DNA of 5,660 nt from JAKZSU01 sp047517485 (GTDB taxonomy: Bacteria > Pseudomonadota > Alphaproteobacteria > UBA7887). Positions 1 to 5,590 of this stretch are shown here, one piece after another; the stretch's first letter is position 1, and each line of letters starts with the position of its first letter. Where the stretch lies: NCBI GenBank assembly GCA_047517485.1, contig JAKZSU010000146.1, positions 1-5,660 on the forward strand, written 5' to 3'. A program made the translations under genes and the position numbers. The notes beneath the pieces are model-generated. The model was not told where the DNA came from. It was given only the letters and a program-made list of their open reading frames with translations, and did not search any database.

Positions 1-97
1 CCGCACACGCCGTCTCCGACACGAACCACGCGTCGAATTCAGTCAGGGTGCGCGGGTAGTCGACCCCGCCTTCGGGATGGGATGCCGGGTTCGCCAT
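1..97 (-). CDS. IS1595-family transposase, N-terminal fragment (runs off the left edge)
   Basis: Reading leftward from the ATG at 97-95, the frame stays open to the window edge and gives 32 residues starting MANPASHPEGGVDYPRTLTE and continuing with FDAWFVSETACA. From memory, the pattern of a D-Y-P-R-T stretch followed by E-F-D-x-W-F and an acidic residue before a conserved cysteine is typical of the start of IS1595-family (ISXO2-like, DDE-type) transposases. In complete proteins this segment leads into a zinc-binding CPxC region and then the catalytic domain, which would lie outside this window. No strong Shine-Dalgarno sequence is seen upstream of the ATG. Another protein family cannot be excluded from 32 residues, but the match is distinctive. 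Confidence 0.68.
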   Translation of the reverse strand, partial: MANPASHPEGGVDYPRTLTEFDAWFVSETACA

Positions 98-135
98 CCC
101 AACATATTGACATCACGAGAGCGAAGTGGATACCC
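1..135 (-). mobile_element. 5' end of an IS1595-family insertion sequence (partial)
   Basis: The element is identified by the transposase N-terminus on the minus strand. Its outer end is not proven. I place it near 135 because base composition changes there from GC-rich to strongly AT-rich, and because the minus strand read from 135 begins GGGTATCCACTTCG, a plausible G-rich terminus. The rest of the element and its other inverted repeat lie left of the window, so the end cannot be verified by comparing repeats. If 135 is correct and the usual 8-bp duplication of this family applies, the target repeat would be TATATCTT at 136-143. The identification is fairly good; the exact boundary is an inference. 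Confidence 0.55.
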
Positions 136-353
136 TATATCTTAAATTAGCGTTTTTCATTGCTGTATTTTTATGTATTCCGATATTCGGGTTTCATATT
201 TTTAATTTGACGACCAAAAATAAATATACAGTTTTAATGTGGAAATATTTAGGGATTTCTTATTATTACCACGCCGCCAGGTTTATTTTTGTGTACTACG
301 GAATCGTGCAAGTGTTTTTGCCATGGTACTTAATGTCACCATCTCAATCTTAA
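126..353 (+). CDS. Small hypothetical membrane protein, AT-rich and possibly 5'-truncated by the adjacent IS
   Basis: I do not recognise this product. The 75-residue frame opens with GTG and has no other start before an in-frame TGA at 108-110. A weak purine stretch (GAGAG, 117-121) precedes it. The product is rich in Phe, Tyr, Ile and Leu, with two likely membrane helices at about residues 5-27 and 51-69, separated by a basic loop (TTKNKY) and a K-Y-L-G-I-S-Y-Y-Y-H stretch. The DNA is about 31% GC, unlike every neighbour, which points to foreign origin. The GTG and first three codons probably lie inside the IS1595 end, so the original gene may have started further left and lost its 5' part. 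It may therefore be a remnant or a chance ORF in AT-rich DNA. Confidence 0.33.
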   Translation: MDTLYLKLAFFIAVFLCIPIFGFHIFNLTTKNKYTVLMWKYLGISYYYHAARFIFVYYGIVQVFLPWYLMSPSQS

Positions 354-391
354 GCCTTATCCGTAGGGCGTGAATTGATTTTTTCGCTCTC

Positions 392-949
392 TCAGTCTTC
401 CCCACTAAACCGCTCCGGCAGCAATTCCCGCACCAGCTCCCCGTCTGCCCGCCACGCTCGGCAGCTGCCGATCAGCCGGTCCGCCACTTTCGCCATGTCG
501 ACCCCACCGGGGGCGCGGCTGCCGCGATAGGGAAAAATCGTCTGATACGCCGCTGTCGCCATGCGGCCGAGCAGTTCGGTCAAATGGGTGTAGCCGTCCT
601 CGCCGCCGACCCGACGGCGGAGCGTCCGCGTCCAGCCGCGACCCATCGAGGCGCCGACCAGCGTCTGTAATGTGGCCGGAACACTCGCACACACTTGATA
701 CGGCACGTGATCGCTCGTCGCCGCGACCGCGCGGATGACGAAATCCTCGTCGATGGTCAGGCGAATGTGCATGCCGTGAACCGGCTCGCTGGCTTTGACT
801 TCGCCGCGCCAACGGCTGTCGAACGCGTAGGTCTTGGCATCCGTCAGGCTCCCTTCGATATCCCATAGGCCGTCGGCGCGGAGGTAGCCTCGGGCGGTGA
901 TCTGGCGCTCATGAATGAGGGTGCGCTCGGCGTCGTCGGCTAGCGGCAT
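392..949 (-). CDS. DUF2889 family protein (function unknown)
   Basis: This 185-residue protein matches the DUF2889 family over its full length. Recognisable blocks are the N-terminal H-x-R-Q-I with DGLWDIEG at 26-33, E-P-V-H-G-M-H-I-R-L-T-I-D at 55-67, the Gly/Trp segment around GRGW (103-106), G-Y-T-H-L-T-E-L-L at 119-127 followed by A-T-A-A-Y-Q-T, and the C-terminal S-C-R-A-W-R-x-D-G at 162-170. Members I recall often have Cys where this protein has Tyr120, which would be a small departure. There is no signal peptide or membrane segment, so it is probably cytoplasmic. The start is supported by AGGGAA at 955-960, five bases before the ATG. It is the last gene of the leftward operon, 23 bp after the CorC-type gene. 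No biochemical role is established and the position gives no clear hint. Confidence 0.85.
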   Translation of the reverse strand: MPLADDAERTLIHERQITARGYLRADGLWDIEGSLTDAKTYAFDSRWRGEVKASEPVHGMHIRLTIDEDFVIRAVAATSDHVPYQVCASVPATLQTLVGASMGRGWTRTLRRRVGGEDGYTHLTELLGRMATAAYQTIFPYRGSRAPGGVDMAKVADRLIGSCRAWRADGELVRELLPERFSGED

Positions 950-972
950 GGCGGTTCCCTAATTGACAAAAA

Positions 973-2250
973 TCAGACCGGGTCGGTGTCCGGCCGTGGG
1001 GTCAGTTTCAGCGACGAGATGCGGTTCTTCTCGCGGCCCAGGATCTCGAATTCGAAACCATGAAAAACGAACCGCTGGCCGACGTCGGGAATCCGTTCCG
1101 CCTCGTGCAGCACCAGGCCGGCGATGGTCGCGGCTTCGTCGTCGGGCAGGCGGCTGTCGAGCGCGCGATTGATGTCGCGGATGGTCACCGCGCCCTCGAC
1201 CACGTAAGAGCCATCGGGGCGGCGCCGCACCCCGGCGGTCGGCAGATCGTGCTCGTCGGCGATGTCGCCGACGATCTCTTCCAAAATGTCTTCCAGGGTG
1301 ACCAATCCTTGCAGCGCGCCATATTCGTCGACCACCAGGGCGAAATGTTCGTGCCGCGCGCGAAACGCCGCGAGCTGCTCGGCCAGGCTGGTGGTCTCGG
1401 GCACGAACCACGGCGGATTGGCGAGATCCATCACGTCGAGGGTATCGAGATCGCCGCCATGGGTGCGCACCGCGCGCAGCATCCCCTTGGCGTGGAGGAC
1501 GCCAACGATATTGTCCTGGCTGTCGCGCCACACCGGCACCCTGGTGTACGGGCTGTCGAGCACCGCGGCGACGACCTCGGTCACCGGATCGTCGGCATCC
1601 ACCGTCACCATGGTTTGGCGATGGGTCATGATCTCGCCGACCTCGACGTCGGACAGATCGAGAATGCTGCGCAGCATGTCGCGATAGGACTTGCGCACCC
1701 GGCCTTCCTCGGCGTGGAGGTCGAATAGGCCGCGCAATTCGTCCGCCGCCGACGGGTCGCCGGTGCCCGCCCCATCGGCGCCAATCAGCCGCAGCAGGCC
1801 GCTCACCAGCCACTGCACCGCGAGGGTCACCGGGGTCAGCACCGCGACCAGGACGCGGACCACCGGGGAGACCGCCAGCGCCATGCGGTCGGCGTGGCGG
1901 ATCGCATAGGTCTTGGGCAGCACCTCGGCGAAGACGAACACCAGGAAGGTCATCGCCACCGTCGCATAGACCACGCCGGCATCGCCGAACAGGCCGATCA
2001 TCAAGCCGGTCGCCAAGGCCGAGGCGAGGATATTGACCGCGTTATTGCCAAGCAGGATCGCGCCGATCAACTGCTCGCGCTCGCCGATCAACCGATCCAC
2101 CAGCCGGGCGCGGCGATTGCCGCGATTGGCGAGATGATGAATCCGCGGCCGCGACGCGGCGGTCAGCGCGGTCTCCGAGCCCGAGAAGAATGCCGACAGC
2201 AGCAGCAACACGAGAATCCCGCCGAAGCCGATCACCAATGTCGTCGTCAT
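973..2250 (-). CDS. CNNM/CorC (HlyC/CorC) family membrane protein with DUF21 and paired CBS domains
   Basis: This 425-residue inner-membrane protein has the full family architecture. An N-terminal DUF21/CNNM transmembrane domain (about 5-165) carries F-F-S-G-S-E-T-A at 21-28, G-N-N-A-V-N-I-L at 68-75 and F-A-E-V-L-P-K-T at 107-114. A tandem CBS pair (about 205-330) ends in the hallmark V-V-D-E-Y-G-A-L-Q-G and T-L-E-D-I-L-E-E-I-V-G-D-I. A CorC_HlyC domain (about 340-420) closes the protein. Related bacterial CorB/CorC and animal CNNM proteins act in Mg2+ transport or its regulation, with CBS domains binding Mg-ATP; that role is inferred here. The older haemolysin label is misleading. Its ATG overlaps the aroB stop as ATGA (2247-2250), and no strong Shine-Dalgarno site precedes it, so translation is probably coupled to aroB. 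Length is normal and no domain is broken. Confidence 0.92.
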   Translation of the reverse strand: MTTTLVIGFGGILVLLLLSAFFSGSETALTAASRPRIHHLANRGNRRARLVDRLIGEREQLIGAILLGNNAVNILASALATGLMIGLFGDAGVVYATVAMTFLVFVFAEVLPKTYAIRHADRMALAVSPVVRVLVAVLTPVTLAVQWLVSGLLRLIGADGAGTGDPSAADELRGLFDLHAEEGRVRKSYRDMLRSILDLSDVEVGEIMTHRQTMVTVDADDPVTEVVAAVLDSPYTRVPVWRDSQDNIVGVLHAKGMLRAVRTHGGDLDTLDVMDLANPPWFVPETTSLAEQLAAFRARHEHFALVVDEYGALQGLVTLEDILEEIVGDIADEHDLPTAGVRRRPDGSYVVEGAVTIRDINRALDSRLPDDEAATIAGLVLHEAERIPDVGQRFVFHGFEFEILGREKNRISSLKLTPRPDTDPV

Positions 2251-3371
2251 GGCGCCACCGCTGCCTCGAGCGTGGCCAGAATGTCGCCGTCGGTCACTTC
2301 GTCAGTGACGAACGAACGGCCGATACCGCGCGCCAGGATCAGCGTCTTGCGGCCGTCGCGGACTTTTTTGTCGCGCGCCATATGCGCCAACAGATTCGCG
2401 GGGTTCCACGGTTTTCCTTGCAAGGCGGGCGGCGCGGCCGCCAAGCCGATGGCGGCGAAATGCGCGGCCACCCGCGCCAGGTCTTCCGCCGGACACAGCC
2501 CCATCCGCACCGACAGAGCGAACGCCATCACCGTGCCGATCGCCACCGCCTCGCCGTGCAACAGGGCATCGGCGAACCCGGTTTCGGCTTCCAGGGCGTG
2601 ACCGAAGGTGTGACCGAGGTTGAGCAGCGCGCGCACCCCGGCCTCGCGCTCGTCGGCGGCGACGATCCGCGCCTTGGCGCGACAACAGACAGCGATCGCC
2701 TCGCGCCGCGCCGCCTCGGCTTCGTCCCCTTCGCCGACGATCGCGGCGCCGTTCGCTTCCAGCCAGGTGAAGAAATCGGCGTCGTCGATCAGCGCGTATT
2801 TGACCATTTCGGCATAACCCGCGAGCAGCTCGCGGCGCGGCAGACTGTCGAGCGCGGCGGTGTCCGCCAGCACCAGCCGCGGCTGATGAAAACTCCCCAC
2901 CAGATTCTTGCCGAACTTGGAGTTGATCCCGGTCTTGCCGCCGACCGAACTGTCGATCTGCGCCAATAACGTCGTCGGCACCTGGATGCATGCGATGCCG
3001 CGCAACACGATCGCCGCGGCGAACCCGGCGAGGTCGCCGATCACCCCGCCGCCGAGCGCGATGATCGTCGTATCGCGGTCGATCCCGACCGCCAGCAAAT
3101 CGTCGAGCAGGCGCTCCAGCGGCGCGAACCCCTTGGTGCCTTCGCCCGGCGCCAGAATTATCGAGTGCGCGTCGATGCCGCTCGCCGCCAGGCTCGCCAT
3201 CAGCGGTTCGAGATAAAGCCCGGCGACGGTGCGGTCGGTGATCACCATGGCGCGCGGCCGCCGCAACAGGGGCGCCACCCGCGCCCCGGCATCGCCGATC
3301 AACCCGCGGCCGATGACGATGTCGTAACCCCGGTCACCGAGTTCGACGCGAACAATTATCGACTCGGTCAT
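2247..3371 (-). CDS. aroB: 3-dehydroquinate synthase AroB
   Basis: AroB converts 3-deoxy-D-arabino-heptulosonate 7-phosphate to 3-dehydroquinate with release of phosphate, using NAD+ and a divalent metal; this is step two of the cytoplasmic shikimate pathway. The 374-residue length fits the family. Visible signatures are P-G-E-G-T-K at 75-80, the NAD-binding GGGVIGDLAGFAA at 107-119, P-T-T-L-L-A-Q-I-D-S-S-V-G-G-K-T at 132-147, and K-N-L-V-G-S-F-H-Q-P at 155-164. Likely metal ligands are Glu188 (G-Y-A-E-M-V-K-Y), His254 (G-H-T-F-G-H) and His272 (L-H-G-E). A-R-D-K-K at 332-336 is also conserved. The open frame extends upstream to 3587 inside aroK, but that stretch has no family similarity. I chose the ATG at 3371, which overlaps the aroK stop as ATGA and starts directly before the first domain strand. 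Confidence 0.97.
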   Translation of the reverse strand: MTESIIVRVELGDRGYDIVIGRGLIGDAGARVAPLLRRPRAMVITDRTVAGLYLEPLMASLAASGIDAHSIILAPGEGTKGFAPLERLLDDLLAVGIDRDTTIIALGGGVIGDLAGFAAAIVLRGIACIQVPTTLLAQIDSSVGGKTGINSKFGKNLVGSFHQPRLVLADTAALDSLPRRELLAGYAEMVKYALIDDADFFTWLEANGAAIVGEGDEAEAARREAIAVCCRAKARIVAADEREAGVRALLNLGHTFGHALEAETGFADALLHGEAVAIGTVMAFALSVRMGLCPAEDLARVAAHFAAIGLAAAPPALQGKPWNPANLLAHMARDKKVRDGRKTLILARGIGRSFVTDEVTDGDILATLEAAVAP

Positions 3372-3907
3372 GACGCGTGGCCCGCCAGGGCGACCACGAT
3401 CCGCTCGACCATCGCCTCGTGCGGAATATCGTCGCTGGTCACGGTAATATCCGCGTCGGCATAGACCGGGTAGCGCTCGCGCATCAGCCCTTCCAGCACG
3501 CCTTTCGGATTCTCCTGGTTGAGCAGCGGCCGGGTGGTGCGCCGGGAAACCCGGCGGAACAACACATCGAGCTCCGCCTTCAGCCATACCGAAACCGCTT
3601 CCGCCTTGATCAGCGCGCGGGTCTCCGCATTCATGAACGCGCCGCCGCCGGTTGCCAGCACCTGGCCGCGATCGTCGAGCAGGCGGGCGATCACCCGGCG
3701 CTCGCCGTCGCGAAAATGCGCTTCGCCATGGGTCGCGAATATATCGCCGATCGACATTTCGGCGGCGCTTTCGATCTCGCTGTCGGCATCGACGAAACCG
3801 CGCTCGAGCCGCACCGCCAGGCGCCGCCCGACACTGGTCTTGCCGGCTCCCATCAACCCGACCAGGACGATCGTCTTGTCGGCTATCGCCGCGGTCGAGT
3901 CATTCAT
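3368..3907 (-). CDS. aroK: Shikimate kinase AroK
   Basis: AroK phosphorylates shikimate to shikimate 3-phosphate with ATP, step five of the shikimate pathway. The 179-residue product has a Walker A loop GLMGAGKT at 17-24, the D-A-D motif at 40-42 with Glu44 (shikimate and Mg2+ side), Arg66 in H-F-R-D-G-E, the A-T-G-G-G-A loop at 85-90, the LID segment R-R-T-T-R-P-L-L at 122-129, and R-E-R-Y-P-V-Y at 143-149, which carries a shikimate-binding Arg. The ATG at 3907 gives an N-terminus of usual length. The same frame could start at TTG 3925 (six residues longer) or GTG 3910, and no Shine-Dalgarno sequence clearly decides between them. It is the first gene of the leftward operon and overlaps aroB by four bases. 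A candidate extended -10 promoter lies about 60 bp upstream. Confidence 0.95.
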   Translation of the reverse strand: MNDSTAAIADKTIVLVGLMGAGKTSVGRRLAVRLERGFVDADSEIESAAEMSIGDIFATHGEAHFRDGERRVIARLLDDRGQVLATGGGAFMNAETRALIKAEAVSVWLKAELDVLFRRVSRRTTRPLLNQENPKGVLEGLMRERYPVYADADITVTSDDIPHEAMVERIVVALAGHAS

Positions 3908-3963
3908 CACGTAAACCGGTTCCAAACGCGCGTGGCGCCACAGAGAATCGCCACCTTCGACCC

Positions 3964-3972
3964 ATCATAGCA
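3964..3972 (-). promoter_or_regulatory. Candidate extended -10 promoter element for the aroK operon
   Basis: On the minus strand the sequence reads TGCTATGAT, that is, the TGn extension followed by TATGAT, one mismatch from TATAAT. It lies about 57 bases before the chosen aroK start and would give a leader of roughly 50 nucleotides. No good TTGACA-like -35 sequence is seen at 16-18 bases upstream (the region reads TCGCCC), which is tolerable for an extended -10 promoter. The call rests on one short motif in an otherwise GC-rich intergenic region. Confidence 0.38.
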
Positions 3973-4002
3973 AGTCTCGCGCCCTGGGGCGACGCGGCGG
4001 GT

Positions 4003-4008
4003 TATGCT
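4003..4008 (+). promoter_or_regulatory. Weak candidate -10 element for the StyA-like gene
   Basis: TATGCT, preceded by T, sits 34 bases before the chosen ATG at 4043 in the only AT-leaning patch on this side of the divergent intergenic region. No recognisable -35 hexamer is found at the expected spacing. It is the best candidate by position only; the true promoter may have a different sigma-factor or activator dependence. Confidence 0.22.
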
Positions 4009-4028
4009 AACTTCGCCGCGGTCGCGCA

Positions 4029-4036
4029 GGGGGGAG
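4029..4036 (+). promoter_or_regulatory. Shine-Dalgarno site that fixes the StyA-like start
   Basis: The purine run GGGGGGAG ends six bases before the ATG at 4043. It favours this start over the upstream ATG at 4004, which would add 13 residues (MLTSPRSRRGEHT) before the FAD-binding strand and lacks such a site. Confidence 0.7.
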
Positions 4037-4042
4037 CATACA

Positions 4043-5440
4043 ATGAGTAAGATCGCCGTCGTCGGATCGGGTGTGAACGGGTTGCTCGCGGCTCATGGCT
4101 TGCTCAAACAGGGCCACGACGTCACCCTGATCTCCGAGCGCTCGGCCGCGGACTGGCTCGACAAAGTGCCGCCGACCGGCACCGCCTGCCGGTTCGCCAC
4201 CTCGCTCGATCTCGAAGCCGATGCCGGCCTCAACCATTGGGACGACCAAGCGCCGGCGATCGAGGGCGTGCACCTCACATTCTGTCACAAGCCGGGCTGG
4301 CAGCTGATCGATCTGATCGGCCGGCTCGAGCGCCCGGCGCGCTCGATCGACGTGCGCCTGCAGAGCCACCGCTGGACCCACGACCTTGAGGCGCGCGGCG
4401 GCACGGTCGAAATTTCCCGGGTCGACGTGCCGCGCCTCGACGAAATCGCCGCCGAAAACGATCTGGTACTGGTCGCCGCCGGGCGCGGCGATGTCGGCGG
4501 CTTGTTCGCCCGCGACGACGCGCGCAGCACCCACACGACGCCGCCGCGTAAGCTGACCATGCTGGTGGCGCGCAACGCCGCGCTCGACCGCACCGCCGAA
4601 GGCGTGCCGTTCAGCCCCGGCACCAAGTTCAATTTCTTCGCCGCCTGGGGCGAGCAGTTCGCGATTCCCTACTGGCACAAGGACGGCTTCCCATGCTGGA
4701 ATCTGCTGATCGAGGGACGGCCCGGCGGCCCGCTCGACGCATTCGACGATTGCACCGACGGCGAGCAGGTGGTGGCGCGCTACAAGCAGGTGTTCCACGA
4801 CTGCATGCCGTGGGACTACGCCTGGTTCAAGGACGCCGAACTGGCGGACGAGAACGGCTGGCTCAAGGGCCAGTTCGTACCCGAGTTCCGCGATCCGGTC
4901 GGCACCTTGCCGTCGGGGCGCAGCGTGATGGCGCTCGGCGATACCGCCAACAGTCTCGATCCGGTCGCCGGCCAGGGGGCGAACAACGGCTACCGCCAGA
5001 TCAAGACCCTGCTCGCGGCGGTCGCGGCGCGCCCCGAGGGCGCGTTCGACGCGGCCTGGATGCGCGCCACCTTCGACCGCTTCTGTGAGACCTCGGGCAT
5101 CGCGACCAACGCTTTTAACAATTTGCTGCTCGAGGAAATCACCCCGGCGGCGAAGGAAATGCTGATCGCGCAGTACGGCAGCGACGGACGGCTCGGCAAC
5201 GACAGCCCGGACCAGCGCATCGCCGACATGTTCATCAACAATCTCGACGACCCGACTAGAATCACCGACTGCCTGATCGCTCCCGCCAAGGCCAAGCAGG
5301 CGATCGCCGAGACCTACGGCGCTAGCGCCGCGATGGTCGGGGTCAAAGGCCGGCTGCGCATCGCCAAGGGTCAGATCCGCCAACTCGTCGGCCTGCCGCG
5401 CTCGTCGCACCCCCTGGCAACCATGAAGCCGGCGGCCTAA
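4043..5440 (+). CDS. StyA-like FAD-dependent monooxygenase (styrene monooxygenase oxygenase-subunit family)
   Basis: The 465-residue product begins with a Rossmann FAD-binding strand (K-I-A-V-V-GSGVNG, glycines at 8, 10 and 13) and has the second flavin motif A-L-G-D-T-A-N-S-L-D-P-V-A-G-Q-G-A-N-N-G at 297-316. Compared from memory with StyA of Pseudomonas, it shares R-L-Q...L-E-A-R-G-G (105-120), D-L-V-L-V-A-A-G-R (140-148), F-S-P-G (190-193) and F-V-P-E-F-R-D (278-284). This places it in the two-component group E flavoprotein monooxygenases, which take reduced FAD from a separate reductase and epoxidise or hydroxylate aromatic or indole-type substrates. It is about 50 residues longer than StyA, mainly at the C-terminus. 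No StyB-like reductase is in the window, so the partner and substrate are unknown. The gene is monocistronic here, divergent from aroK, with an IS3 element 82 bp downstream. Confidence 0.82.
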   Translation: MSKIAVVGSGVNGLLAAHGLLKQGHDVTLISERSAADWLDKVPPTGTACRFATSLDLEADAGLNHWDDQAPAIEGVHLTFCHKPGWQLIDLIGRLERPARSIDVRLQSHRWTHDLEARGGTVEISRVDVPRLDEIAAENDLVLVAAGRGDVGGLFARDDARSTHTTPPRKLTMLVARNAALDRTAEGVPFSPGTKFNFFAAWGEQFAIPYWHKDGFPCWNLLIEGRPGGPLDAFDDCTDGEQVVARYKQVFHDCMPWDYAWFKDAELADENGWLKGQFVPEFRDPVGTLPSGRSVMALGDTANSLDPVAGQGANNGYRQIKTLLAAVAARPEGAFDAAWMRATFDRFCETSGIATNAFNNLLLEEITPAAKEMLIAQYGSDGRLGNDSPDQRIADMFINNLDDPTRITDCLIAPAKAKQAIAETYGASAAMVGVKGRLRIAKGQIRQLVGLPRSSHPLATMKPAA

Positions 5441-5522
5441 GCGCCGCCGCATAAACCACATCACCGCCCGCCGCGCGCGCCCGCGGCTTGGCGCCAAATG
5501 GCCAGAAGGCTCGGCCTCACTC
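5441..5522. other. Intergenic spacer between the StyA-like gene and the IS3 element
   Basis: This 82-bp GC-rich spacer holds a perfect 10-bp palindrome (TTGGCGCCAA, 5488-5497) but no stem followed by a T-run, so I see no intrinsic terminator for the StyA-like gene. No ORF is credible here. Confidence 0.5.
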
Positions 5523-5548
5523 TGAGCTGGTCCCGGAAAATCGGACAG
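5523..5548 (+). repeat. Putative left terminal inverted repeat of the IS3-family element
   Basis: The 26-bp stretch opens TGAGCTGGTCCCGG and ends ATCGGACAG, resembling terminal repeats of IS3-family members. The right copy is outside the window, so the extent is approximate. Confidence 0.6.
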
Positions 5549-5576
5549 GTAGGTAAGGTGTATTCCACCGGATAAC

Positions 5577-5582
5577 GGAGGG
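5577..5582 (+). promoter_or_regulatory. Shine-Dalgarno site of the IS3 orfA
   Basis: GGAGGG lies eight bases before the ATG at 5591 and confirms that start. Confidence 0.65.
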
Positions 5583-5590
5583 ATACGAAG

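Noticed and set aside
354..391. A T-run (379-384) considered as an intrinsic terminator after the small AT-rich ORF.
   Set aside because: No GC-rich stem precedes the T-run on the plus strand, and the minus-strand reading has no hairpin with a following T-run.
1060..1728. A 222-codon plus-strand frame opposite the CorC-type gene, and similar long plus-strand frames at 1894-2601, 2190-2969 and 3377-3970.
   Set aside because: They lie wholly opposite genes with strong family signatures, are rich in His/Arg/Gly/Ala, and show no domain; they reflect stop-codon scarcity in high-GC DNA.
3372..3587. A 72-codon N-terminal extension of the aroB reading frame.
   Set aside because: It is out-of-frame aroK sequence without similarity to AroB; the ATG at 3371 overlapping the aroK stop gives a normal-length protein.
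4007..5497. A 496-codon open frame on the minus strand, antisense to almost the whole StyA-like gene.
   Set aside because: Its product is a low-complexity Arg/Ala/Gly/Val mixture with no recognisable domain, typical of the reverse frame of a GC-rich gene. The plus-strand frame has clear flavoprotein motifs and a good Shine-Dalgarno site.
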